Shown piece by piece: positions 1-5,050 of a stretch of DNA of 6,068 nt. Made by a program: the position numbers and the translations under genes. The stretch is from Actinomycetes bacterium (lineage in GTDB: Bacteria; Actinomycetota; Acidimicrobiia; Acidimicrobiales; Palsa-688), in assembly GCA_021821705.1 (NCBI GenBank), contig JAKACE010000124.1, forward strand, positions 1 through 6,068. Direction: 5' to 3'. The notes under the pieces were generated by a model that saw only the letters and a program-made list of their open reading frames with translations, searched no databases and was not told the origin of the DNA. The first letter of the stretch is position 1. Each line of letters starts with the position of its first letter.

Positions 1-1125
1 GGGGCGGCTGCCTCTCACCCGTTTGTCGCAGGAGCCCATCACTCCACCTGGCTGCTGGCTCTTTCCGGTCTCCTGGGAGGCATCGCCGTGGGTGTCGCGG
101 GGATGGGCGGCGGCGCCCTCATGACCCCGGTACTGGTGCTGGTTTTCAACCTCGACCCACGGGTGGCAATCGCCAGCGACCTGGTCAACTCCCTGGCCAT
201 GAAGCCCGTAGGGGGCGCCGTCCACGCCCTGCACGGCAGCGTGAGCTGGAGGCTGGTGCGCCTGCTGGTGCTGCCCGGGGCCCCGGCTGCCTTTTTTGGC
301 GCCTGGCTGCTCAACCAGTTGGGCAACAACCATGCGGCTCAGTCCCATCTCAAGACGCTCCTCGGTTGGGCACTGGTCGTGGCCTGCGCGAGCATGGCAA
401 CCCGCGCCACCCTCAGCGCCCGGCTCCGCCGTCGCGGGCTGGCCGAGAACCTCGCTCCCTGGAGGCTCAAGCCCGTCCCCACTCTCGCGGTGGGGCTGCT
501 GGGCGGCTTCATGGTCGGCATGACCTCCGTCGGCTCGGGGTCGCTCGTGATCGTGCTGCTGATGATGCTCTACCCCCGCTTGTCGTCCCGGGTGCAGGTC
601 GGCACCAACCTCGTCCAGGCCATCCCCCTCGTCATCGCAGCCACGATCGGCCAGGCCCTCTTCGGCCACATCGACCTCCACGTCGCCGGCAGCCTCGTCC
701 TCGGCAGCATGCCCGGTGCCTACATCGGCGCCCGCATCTCCAGCCGAGCGCCCGAGGCCATTGTCCGCCCGGTGCTGGTAGTGATGCTCAGCGCCTCGGG
801 GCTGGCCCTGCTCATCACCAGTTATGCCGGGCTGGCCATCGCCCTCGGCATCGCCGCCATGGTGGGGTCCGCTCTGTGGGGGGCAGTCGACGCCACCCTC
901 CACCTGTCCGAGGACTGGCAGGCCACTGGTCACAGCCGGACGACCTGGGTCGCGGTCATGGGTGTCGGCTCCCCTCTTGGCGTCGGCACCCTCGCCGCGC
1001 TGGTGTACGCCGTGCGGGTGCGCCCGGCGGTCGTCGCCGTCGCGGCTCAGAGCTCCCGGGGCCCGGCCCCGGACGTCCCGGCTACGGCTTGCACGAACGC
1101 GGGAGATGGGCGACCGAGGCGGTAG
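1..1125 (+). CDS. TauE/SafE family membrane transporter with C-terminal extension (5' end outside window)
   Basis: This is a multi-pass inner-membrane protein of the TauE/SafE (sulfite exporter-like, formerly DUF81) family, whose members move small anions such as sulfite or sulfoacetate. The substrate here cannot be told. The frame is open from base 1 and the first helix (visible residues about 17-31, ending LSGLLGGIAVG) lies before the first in-frame GTG at 88. That GTG is therefore internal and the true start is left of the window. The family's two-fold internal repeat is visible: GMGGGALMTPVL (about residues 34-45) followed by ASDLVNSL, and later GMTSVGSGSLVIVLL (about 173-187) followed by VGTNLVQAI. 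The transporter core appears to end near residue 278. Family members are usually about 250-270 aa, yet 374 residues are visible here. The extra about 95 residues contain two hydrophobic segments around an Asp/Trp-containing loop, then a polar Pro/Ala/Arg tail. The family call is firm; substrate and tail function are unknown. The gene converges on its minus-strand neighbour 35 bases away. Confidence 0.88.
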   Translation, partial: GAAASHPFVAGAHHSTWLLALSGLLGGIAVGVAGMGGGALMTPVLVLVFNLDPRVAIASDLVNSLAMKPVGGAVHALHGSVSWRLVRLLVLPGAPAAFFGAWLLNQLGNNHAAQSHLKTLLGWALVVACASMATRATLSARLRRRGLAENLAPWRLKPVPTLAVGLLGGFMVGMTSVGSGSLVIVLLMMLYPRLSSRVQVGTNLVQAIPLVIAATIGQALFGHIDLHVAGSLVLGSMPGAYIGARISSRAPEAIVRPVLVVMLSASGLALLITSYAGLAIALGIAAMVGSALWGAVDATLHLSEDWQATGHSRTTWVAVMGVGSPLGVGTLAALVYAVRVRPAVVAVAAQSSRGPAPDVPATACTNAGDGRPRR

Positions 1126-1160
1126 GGCCCGATGGCGCAGCACCTACCTCCCGGCCAAGC

Positions 1161-1658
1161 TCAGCGGCTGGCTCTCTGGCGGCTGTAGATCAGCTCCCAA
1201 CCTTCGGCCTCGCGTGCGGCCCGGGCGCGGCTCAGGGCGTCCTCCGCCGCCGCGTCCTCGGCCGGAGCCACTGGGGGCAGGGGCGGCCTGAGGGCCTTGG
1301 CCTCCGGTGAGTCCTTGTCCAGGGCCGCCGAACGCAGTTGCGGCGAATGAGCGATGGCATCCGCAAGAGAACCCAGGAAGTGGCGCGTCGCCAGCTCGGC
1401 CTGCTCGAGGGTCGGGCGCCTCTCCAGAGCCCAGCGCTGGCGCCCCTCGGCAACCTCGATGAACGGCGCCCAAGCCCCGGCCAGCGGCACGATGAAGGCG
1501 TCGGATACGCCCAATACGGCCAGCGCCCTCCAGACCTCGGCCGGCACGAGGCTCTGCCCCGCCCGTCGGGACCTGTATATAGCGATATTGCCGGCGTCGA
1601 GGGCGAAACGGTACAGCCACCGCCCCCGGTCGATGTGGACTGAGCTCTCGCCGTTCAC
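1161..1658 (-). CDS. Hypothetical protein downstream of purB
   Basis: This is a 165-aa soluble protein that I do not recognise. It begins with a GTG at 1658 preceded by a strong ribosome binding site (GGGGAGG, ten bases away), which supports both reality and start. The N-terminal half (about residues 6-75) looks like a compact folded unit with Trp-rich and hydrophobic stretches (RGRWLYRFALDAGNIAIYRS, then VWRALAVLGVSDAFIVPLAG). A helical segment follows (about 82-110, LEQAELATRHFLGSLADAIA). The C-terminal third is Ala/Pro/Glu/Arg-rich and probably partly disordered, ending WELIYSRQRASR. No signal peptide, membrane helix or metal-binding motif is seen. It lies 36 bases after the purB stop in the same direction, so co-transcription with purB is likely, but that alone does not show a purine role. 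Other frames in this stretch give Arg/Pro-rich translations typical of shadows. Confidence 0.68.
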   Translation of the reverse strand: MNGESSVHIDRGRWLYRFALDAGNIAIYRSRRAGQSLVPAEVWRALAVLGVSDAFIVPLAGAWAPFIEVAEGRQRWALERRPTLEQAELATRHFLGSLADAIAHSPQLRSAALDKDSPEAKALRPPLPPVAPAEDAAAEDALSRARAAREAEGWELIYSRQRASR

Positions 1659-1668
1659 CCCGGGTAAA

Positions 1669-1675
1669 CCTCCCC
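1669..1675 (-). promoter_or_regulatory. Ribosome binding site fixing the GTG start at 1658
   Basis: On the minus strand this reads GGGGAGG, a close match to the anti-Shine-Dalgarno complement, with ten bases between it and the GTG at 1658. It decides the start of the 165-aa gene in the short gap after purB. It is also much stronger than the site in front of purB itself. Confidence 0.6.
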
Positions 1676-1694
1676 ACCAACGACGGCCTAATGA

Positions 1695-3143
1695 TTATGG
1701 AACTGCCTTTATGCCCACATGAGGGACGGCGATCAACTTAGCAAGGTCCTCTGCGTACCCGGTGTACCCGGAAGGTCGCAGTGTCGAAAGCCGCCTCACC
1801 GCATCCTCTGGGAGGCCGAGCTCGCGCACAAAGTGGTCGAGGTCGTGGGCCGTCATCGCCTTCCCCCGGCTGAAAGCCTTGAGTTTCTCGTAGCTTTCCG
1901 GCACGCCATAGCGGCGCATCACCGTCTGCACGGCCTCGGCCAGCACCTCCCAGGCGCCGTCGAGGTCGGCCGCCATGGCCCCCTCGTCTGCACTTACACG
2001 TGCCAGGCCCCGCCTCGCCGACGATATGGCCAGGCCCGAGTAACCGAAGGCGCTACCGATATTGCGCAAAGCAGAAGAATCGGAAAGATCGCGTTGCAGG
2101 CGTGACACAGGCAATTTCGCCGCCAGGTGCTCGAACAGCGCGCCTGCCACCCCGGCGTTGGCCTCGGAGTTCTCGAAGTCGATGGGGTTGACCTTGTGCG
2201 GCATGGCGGAACTGCCGACCTCGCCCTCGACGACCCGCTGGCGCAGGTAGCCGAGGCTGATGTAAGCCCACATGTCCCGGCAGAAGTCCACCAGCACGGT
2301 CCCGAACCGGGCCATGGCGGCGAACAGCTCCGCCAGCCAGTCGTGGGGCTCTATCTGGGTGGTGAGCGGCGACCAGATGAAGCCCATGCCCTCCACGAAG
2401 GCCCTCGCCTCTTTCGGCCAGTCCACCTCGGGATAGGCCACCCGGTGGGCTGCCAGGGTCCCGGTGGCACCACCCCACTTGCCGGGCACCTCTACGGACC
2501 TCACGGCACGCAGCTGGCGCTCCCAGCGAGCGACGAAGACAGCCAGCTCCTTGCCAAGCGTCGTGGGCGTGGCTGGCTGGCCGTGGGTGCGGGCCAGCAT
2601 CGGCACCCCGGCCAGGCCGAGAGCCATGGAGCGGACCTCGTCAACGAGAGCCTCTGCCGACGGCAGCCACGTGCCGGCCAGGGCAGCCCGGACCATGCGG
2701 GCATAGGCGAGGTTGTTGATGTCTTCAGAGGTGGCACCGAAGTGGGCGAACTCGGTCCTCTCCGCGCCCCAGCCCAGCTCGTCGCCCAGACGCTGCTTCA
2801 GCAGGTACTCCACGGCCTTGACGTCGTGGTTGGTGCGCTTCTCGATCCGCTTCACCGCGGCGGCGTCGTCGTTGCCGAACTCGCCCACCCACCGCTCCAG
2901 CGCCTCCTGGTCGGCCGGGGTGAGCGGGGGCAGCTCGACCACAGCCGGCATGGCCGCCAGGTGGGCGAGCCACTCCACCTCGACGGCGAAGCGCTGGGCG
3001 ATCAGGGCACGCTCGGAGAAGGCAGCGGCGTAAGGGGCGCACTGGCGCCCGTAGCGGCCGTCCAGGGGCGACAGGGCGGCGAGGCGCCAGCGCTCCTCGC
3101 TCCAGGGCTGCTCGATGGCGTCTGGCTGCTCGTCAGGTGACAT
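1695..3143 (-). CDS. purB: Adenylosuccinate lyase (E. coli-like subclass)
   Basis: PurB cleaves fumarate from SAICAR to give AICAR (step 8 of de novo IMP synthesis) and from adenylosuccinate to give AMP. It acts as a cytosolic homotetramer of the fumarase/aspartase superfamily. The 482-aa product carries the expected landmarks in order: LSPLDGRYG near residues 24-32, EKRTNHDVKAVEY 101-113, GATSEDINNL 136-145, LARTHGQPATP 183-193 with the catalytic-acid His at 187, TQIEPHDWLAELF 262-274, the superfamily signature GSSAMPHKVNP 310-320 with the catalytic Ser in the SS pair, and LPVSRLQRDLSDS 354-366. These match E. coli PurB (456 aa) closely over the full length. The ATG at 3143 is chosen because it has a CGGAG site four bases upstream and leaves a short normal N-terminus. 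The frame stays open to 3425, but that extension is Pro/Arg-rich and non-homologous. Codon use becomes noticeably less GC-rich in the 3' third, most strongly near 2045-2115. Confidence 0.97.
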   Translation of the reverse strand: MSPDEQPDAIEQPWSEERWRLAALSPLDGRYGRQCAPYAAAFSERALIAQRFAVEVEWLAHLAAMPAVVELPPLTPADQEALERWVGEFGNDDAAAVKRIEKRTNHDVKAVEYLLKQRLGDELGWGAERTEFAHFGATSEDINNLAYARMVRAALAGTWLPSAEALVDEVRSMALGLAGVPMLARTHGQPATPTTLGKELAVFVARWERQLRAVRSVEVPGKWGGATGTLAAHRVAYPEVDWPKEARAFVEGMGFIWSPLTTQIEPHDWLAELFAAMARFGTVLVDFCRDMWAYISLGYLRQRVVEGEVGSSAMPHKVNPIDFENSEANAGVAGALFEHLAAKLPVSRLQRDLSDSSALRNIGSAFGYSGLAISSARRGLARVSADEGAMAADLDGAWEVLAEAVQTVMRRYGVPESYEKLKAFSRGKAMTAHDLDHFVRELGLPEDAVRRLSTLRPSGYTGYAEDLAKLIAVPHVGIKAVP

Positions 3144-3224
3144 CTGGCTCCGTATCGTCGCTTCGTACTGGGCCCGGCTGCGCTGCGCCCCGGGCAGCGG
3201 GCTGTGCCGGGGCACCAAGTGCGC

Positions 3225-3239
3225 TCCCCGGCCCGGGGA
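3225..3239. repeat. Near-perfect palindrome upstream of purB
   Basis: TCCCCGG and CCGGGGA are exact reverse complements flanking a single C. It lies about 80 bases before the purB start and about 175 bases before the divergent gene. It could be an operator half-site pair for a dimeric regulator, but seven-base GC-only arms can arise by chance in DNA this rich in G and C. Confidence 0.35.
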
Positions 3240-3345
3240 AGACGTTACCCGGCCACGGGACGGGCGCCGGGCGCCGGCCTCCCGCCGCCGCTGGGGCCCG
3301 GACTGTGGCGCCTGGCAGTAGGCGGCGTCTGGCGGGGGCGGGTTA

Positions 3346-3382
3346 CCCCGGGACGCAGGTGGTGGGCACAGTGGTCCCGGGG
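3346..3382. repeat. Nine-base inverted repeat before the secreted-protein gene
   Basis: CCCCGGGAC (3346-3354) is the exact reverse complement of GTCCCGGGG (3374-3382), with 19 bases between the arms. The right arm ends 32 bases before the ATG at 3415. If transcribed it would form a stable hairpin in the leader of the plus-strand gene; otherwise it may be a protein-binding dyad. There is no T-run, so it does not look like an intrinsic terminator. The arms share their core with the palindrome at 3225-3239. Confidence 0.42.
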
Positions 3383-3414
3383 AGGGTTGGCCGGCGCAGC
3401 CGCCCGGCGCCACC

Positions 3415-4233
3415 ATGGAGGGCATGCTTCACCGGCGTCGGGCCTCACCCACCCTGGTCGCGGTGGCGTCGTCCCTGGTTGCCTTGGCCGTACCCCGGAT
3501 GGGCGGGCCCGCCGGACAGGCCGCCCATTTGCCCCCGCCGGCCCTGCCGCAGCCCAGCCGGCACTATCGGGGGGCACCGCCCAACCCTGGCGAGCTCGGC
3601 ATCGCTCTCTCCGGCATCGGCACCGCAATGCGGCCACCCACCAGCCCGACGACGGTGCCGTTCACGACCAACTGCCACAAGCTCATCGACGGTGGTTTCA
3701 CCGGCGTCTGCGTCACGGCCCGAGGCCGTGGGGCCGAGGTGGCCGGCATCGTCGAAGTCGAGCGCGGCGCCCTGGCCTCCCAGGAGCGCGACCTCGTCTG
3801 GCGCCGCAGAGGCGACAGGTGGTCCCTGGCGCTGGTGCACACCTTCCGCCCCCCGGGCTACCCCACCCGCCTGTGGGCTGTCCGCTTGCGGCGGGCAAGC
3901 CCGCCCGACCTGGTGTTCGTCACCCCGGTGGACCGGCCCGACTTCGGCAGGGACCTCAATGTGGTGGACACTGCCGGCCGCGTCAGCCTCTACCGCTACC
4001 TGGGCGAGGGCTTCGCCCTGGTGCCACCCGGAGGCGGGCTGCTCACATACACCCCGGCCGCGACCCAGGCTGCGCCTGCCGATGATTACTTCGACCAGGT
4101 CCTGGTCGGCTGGTACAGCGGGCACTGGCGCGTCCTGGCTGACCAGTACGTCCCGTACCGTGCGGCCCTGGCCCAGCACAAGGCGCTCTTCCAGGCCGCT
4201 GGGGCCACGGCCGCTACCGCGAGCGGCCCCTGA
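3415..4233 (+). CDS. Predicted secreted protein of unknown function
   Basis: This is a 272-aa protein with a signal peptide: RRR at residues 7-9, a hydrophobic core (about 14-26, LVAVASSLVALAV), and a likely cleavage site near GQA/AH at 36-37. No lipobox Cys follows, so it is probably released or loosely wall-associated. The region after it to about residue 80 is Pro/Gly-rich. A folded domain of about 180 residues (about 82-263) follows, rich in alternating beta-type segments. It contains LVWRRRGDRWSLALV (128-141 area) and DLVFVTPVD...NVVDTAGRVSLYRYLG (165-197), which loosely resemble blades of FG-GAP/VCBS-type propellers. Cys87 and Cys99 are the only cysteines and could form a disulfide after export. 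I do not recognise the family. The ATG at 3415 is the only in-frame start after the stop at 3319-3321 apart from an ATG at 3424. Neither has a well-spaced Shine-Dalgarno sequence. The gene diverges from purB and converges on the next gene. Confidence 0.72.
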   Translation: MEGMLHRRRASPTLVAVASSLVALAVPRMGGPAGQAAHLPPPALPQPSRHYRGAPPNPGELGIALSGIGTAMRPPTSPTTVPFTTNCHKLIDGGFTGVCVTARGRGAEVAGIVEVERGALASQERDLVWRRRGDRWSLALVHTFRPPGYPTRLWAVRLRRASPPDLVFVTPVDRPDFGRDLNVVDTAGRVSLYRYLGEGFALVPPGGGLLTYTPAATQAAPADDYFDQVLVGWYSGHWRVLADQYVPYRAALAQHKALFQAAGATAATASGP

Positions 4234-4288
4234 CGGGTGATGGGGGCACACAGGCCATACGCAGCGCCGAGCGGTTGGACGGGGCCGG
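4234..4288. other. Short convergent intergenic gap
   Basis: These 55 bases separate the stop codons of the secreted-protein gene (plus) and the PurO-like gene (minus). A bidirectional terminator would be expected here, but I see no hairpin followed by a T-run on either strand. Only short GC arms are visible. Confidence 0.5.
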
Positions 4289-4966
4289 TCAGCGATTGAC
4301 GACCAGCTGGCCGGGACCACCCGGGCGCACGGCCACCGCACCGACCCTCAGTTCGGGCGAAAGGGCGGCCCACAGTTCGTCGAGCAGGTCGGCCGCGCCG
4401 GTGGCTCCGGTAGCGGCCTCGACAGGGCACCTCGACGTCCGCACGTCCTCGACCGTGCCGTCGTAAGTGCTGAGCACGACGGCACCCCCAACGGCCAGTT
4501 CGGACACCGCCCAGGCGACACGGTCCATGCCACCGTCGGTCCGGCGCCTGACGTAGCCGAACACGGGGCGATGCGATGGGCCGGAGGCAAGGCAGATCCT
4601 GGGTGTGAATATCGGCGCGTCCGGCTCGCACGAGTGCCGGCCCAGCGCACTGCCCATGTCATTGCCCGCCGCCAGCGAGGCGGTCACCGGCGAGACGTGG
4701 TCCCCGTTGCCCACGACCAGCCAACCCTCCGAACGGGCCACGGCCTGGTAGTGGCGCAGGGCGTCGTGGCCTGAACCCTGTTCCGTGGCCCGCACCAGCA
4801 CGCTGTCGTCGTCACCGACAACCAGCTCCCGGGAGCGGGAGGCCTCGCTGCGCCCGGTCACGAAATAGGCGAGCACAGGCCCGTCCCCGCTGGTGTTGGC
4901 GAGGACGCAGCCCCGCCCCGGGTAGGGCCGGCCCGCGAGGAGCTCGGCTACAGAAATGCTGCCCAT
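4289..4966 (-). CDS. purO: IMP cyclohydrolase, archaeal PurO-like
   Basis: The likely reaction is ring closure of FAICAR to IMP, the last step of de novo purine synthesis, in the cytosol. The call rests on remembered similarity to archaeal PurO (Methanothermobacter type, about 200 aa), along the whole 225-aa length and in order. The matching stretches are: LAYFVTGRSEASRSR (32-46) like the PurO segment FVAYRVSSRSFPNR; RHYQAVARSEGWLVVGNGDH (71-90) like its YNCIRIVGDTAVVSNGSH; FTPRI (120-124) like NTPRI; the following SGPSHRPVFGYV (128-139) like NGSEAFIGIV; and VVLSTYDGT (163-171) like VYISTYEQT. There is no signal peptide or membrane helix. Nothing resembles PurH, and no transformylase is fused. 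The ATG at 4966 has only a weak Shine-Dalgarno sequence but a -10-like hexamer nine bases upstream, suggesting a nearly leaderless message. It shares strand with the RDD gene 84 bases upstream and converges on the secreted-protein gene. The family call is good; catalytic activity is inferred. Confidence 0.8.
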   Translation of the reverse strand: MGSISVAELLAGRPYPGRGCVLANTSGDGPVLAYFVTGRSEASRSRELVVGDDDSVLVRATEQGSGHDALRHYQAVARSEGWLVVGNGDHVSPVTASLAAGNDMGSALGRHSCEPDAPIFTPRICLASGPSHRPVFGYVRRRTDGGMDRVAWAVSELAVGGAVVLSTYDGTVEDVRTSRCPVEAATGATGAADLLDELWAALSPELRVGAVAVRPGGPGQLVVNR

Positions 4967-4975
4967 GACCGCAAG

Positions 4976-5006
4976 AACCTAATGGCCCCGGGCTGCGCCC
5001 GTACAA
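4976..5006 (-). promoter_or_regulatory. Candidate promoter for the PurO-like gene (near-leaderless)
   Basis: On the minus strand TTGTAC (5006-5001) is followed after 19 bases by TAGGTT (4981-4976), which fits the actinobacterial TAnnnT -10 pattern. Only nine bases separate TAGGTT from the ATG at 4966, so transcription would begin within a few bases of the start codon. That fits the lack of a good ribosome binding site. The 19-base spacer is longer than ideal, and the call is by eye only. Confidence 0.3.
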
Positions 5007-5050
5007 CGGCCGGCGCAATGCCCCTGGCACCGTCATCGTCACCGACGCTC

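Larger units (their letters stand above)
3144..3414. promoter_or_regulatory. Divergent intergenic region between purB and the secreted-protein gene
   Basis: These 271 bases separate the purB start (minus) from the secreted-protein start (plus), so promoters for both should lie here. The region is very GC-rich and its short reading frames translate to Pro/Arg/Gly-rich sequence, so I see no gene in it. One weak minus-strand -10 candidate, TAACGT, lies at 3242-3247, about 100 bases before purB, without a recognisable -35. I find no convincing plus-strand promoter. Two inverted repeats sharing a CCCCGGG-type core are listed separately. No riboswitch could be recognised by eye. Confidence 0.45.

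Noticed and set aside
88..90. GTG at 88 as the start of the transporter
   Set aside because: The frame continues upstream to base 1 and encodes the rest of the first membrane helix. Starting at 88 would cut that helix in half.
366..1310. 314-aa plus-strand open frame overlapping the transporter
   Set aside because: The translation is Arg/Pro/His-rich, typical of a +2/+3 shadow frame. The transporter frame has clear helices and family motifs.
1144..1680. 178-aa minus-strand open frame over the hypothetical gene
   Set aside because: It is Arg/Gly/Pro-rich and lacks a positioned ribosome binding site. The overlapping 165-aa frame has a strong site and protein-like composition.
2127..3140. 337-aa plus-strand open frame antisense to purB
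   Set aside because: It mirrors purB, whose GC-rich third positions suppress stops on the opposite strand. The translation is His/Gly/Ala/Arg-rich without family features, while purB itself is unambiguous.
3144..3425. 94-residue N-terminal extension of purB
   Set aside because: The frame is open, but the translation is Pro/Arg-rich, matches nothing in PurB and would overlap the divergent gene. The ATG at 3143 has a nearby CGGAG and gives a normal-length protein.
3137..4240. 367-aa plus-strand open frame spanning the intergenic region and the secreted-protein gene
   Set aside because: It is Pro/Arg/Ser/Trp-rich low-quality sequence in another frame. The 272-aa frame has a signal peptide and balanced composition.
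3445..4341. 298-aa minus-strand open frame antisense to the secreted-protein gene
   Set aside because: It has no recognisable motifs and overlaps the end of the PurO-like gene. It is best explained as a mirror of the plus-strand coding sequence.
4982..5000. Small GGGC/GCCC hairpin between the RDD and PurO-like genes as a terminator
   Set aside because: The stem is only four base pairs with a three-base loop and has no T-run after it, so it is not a credible intrinsic terminator.
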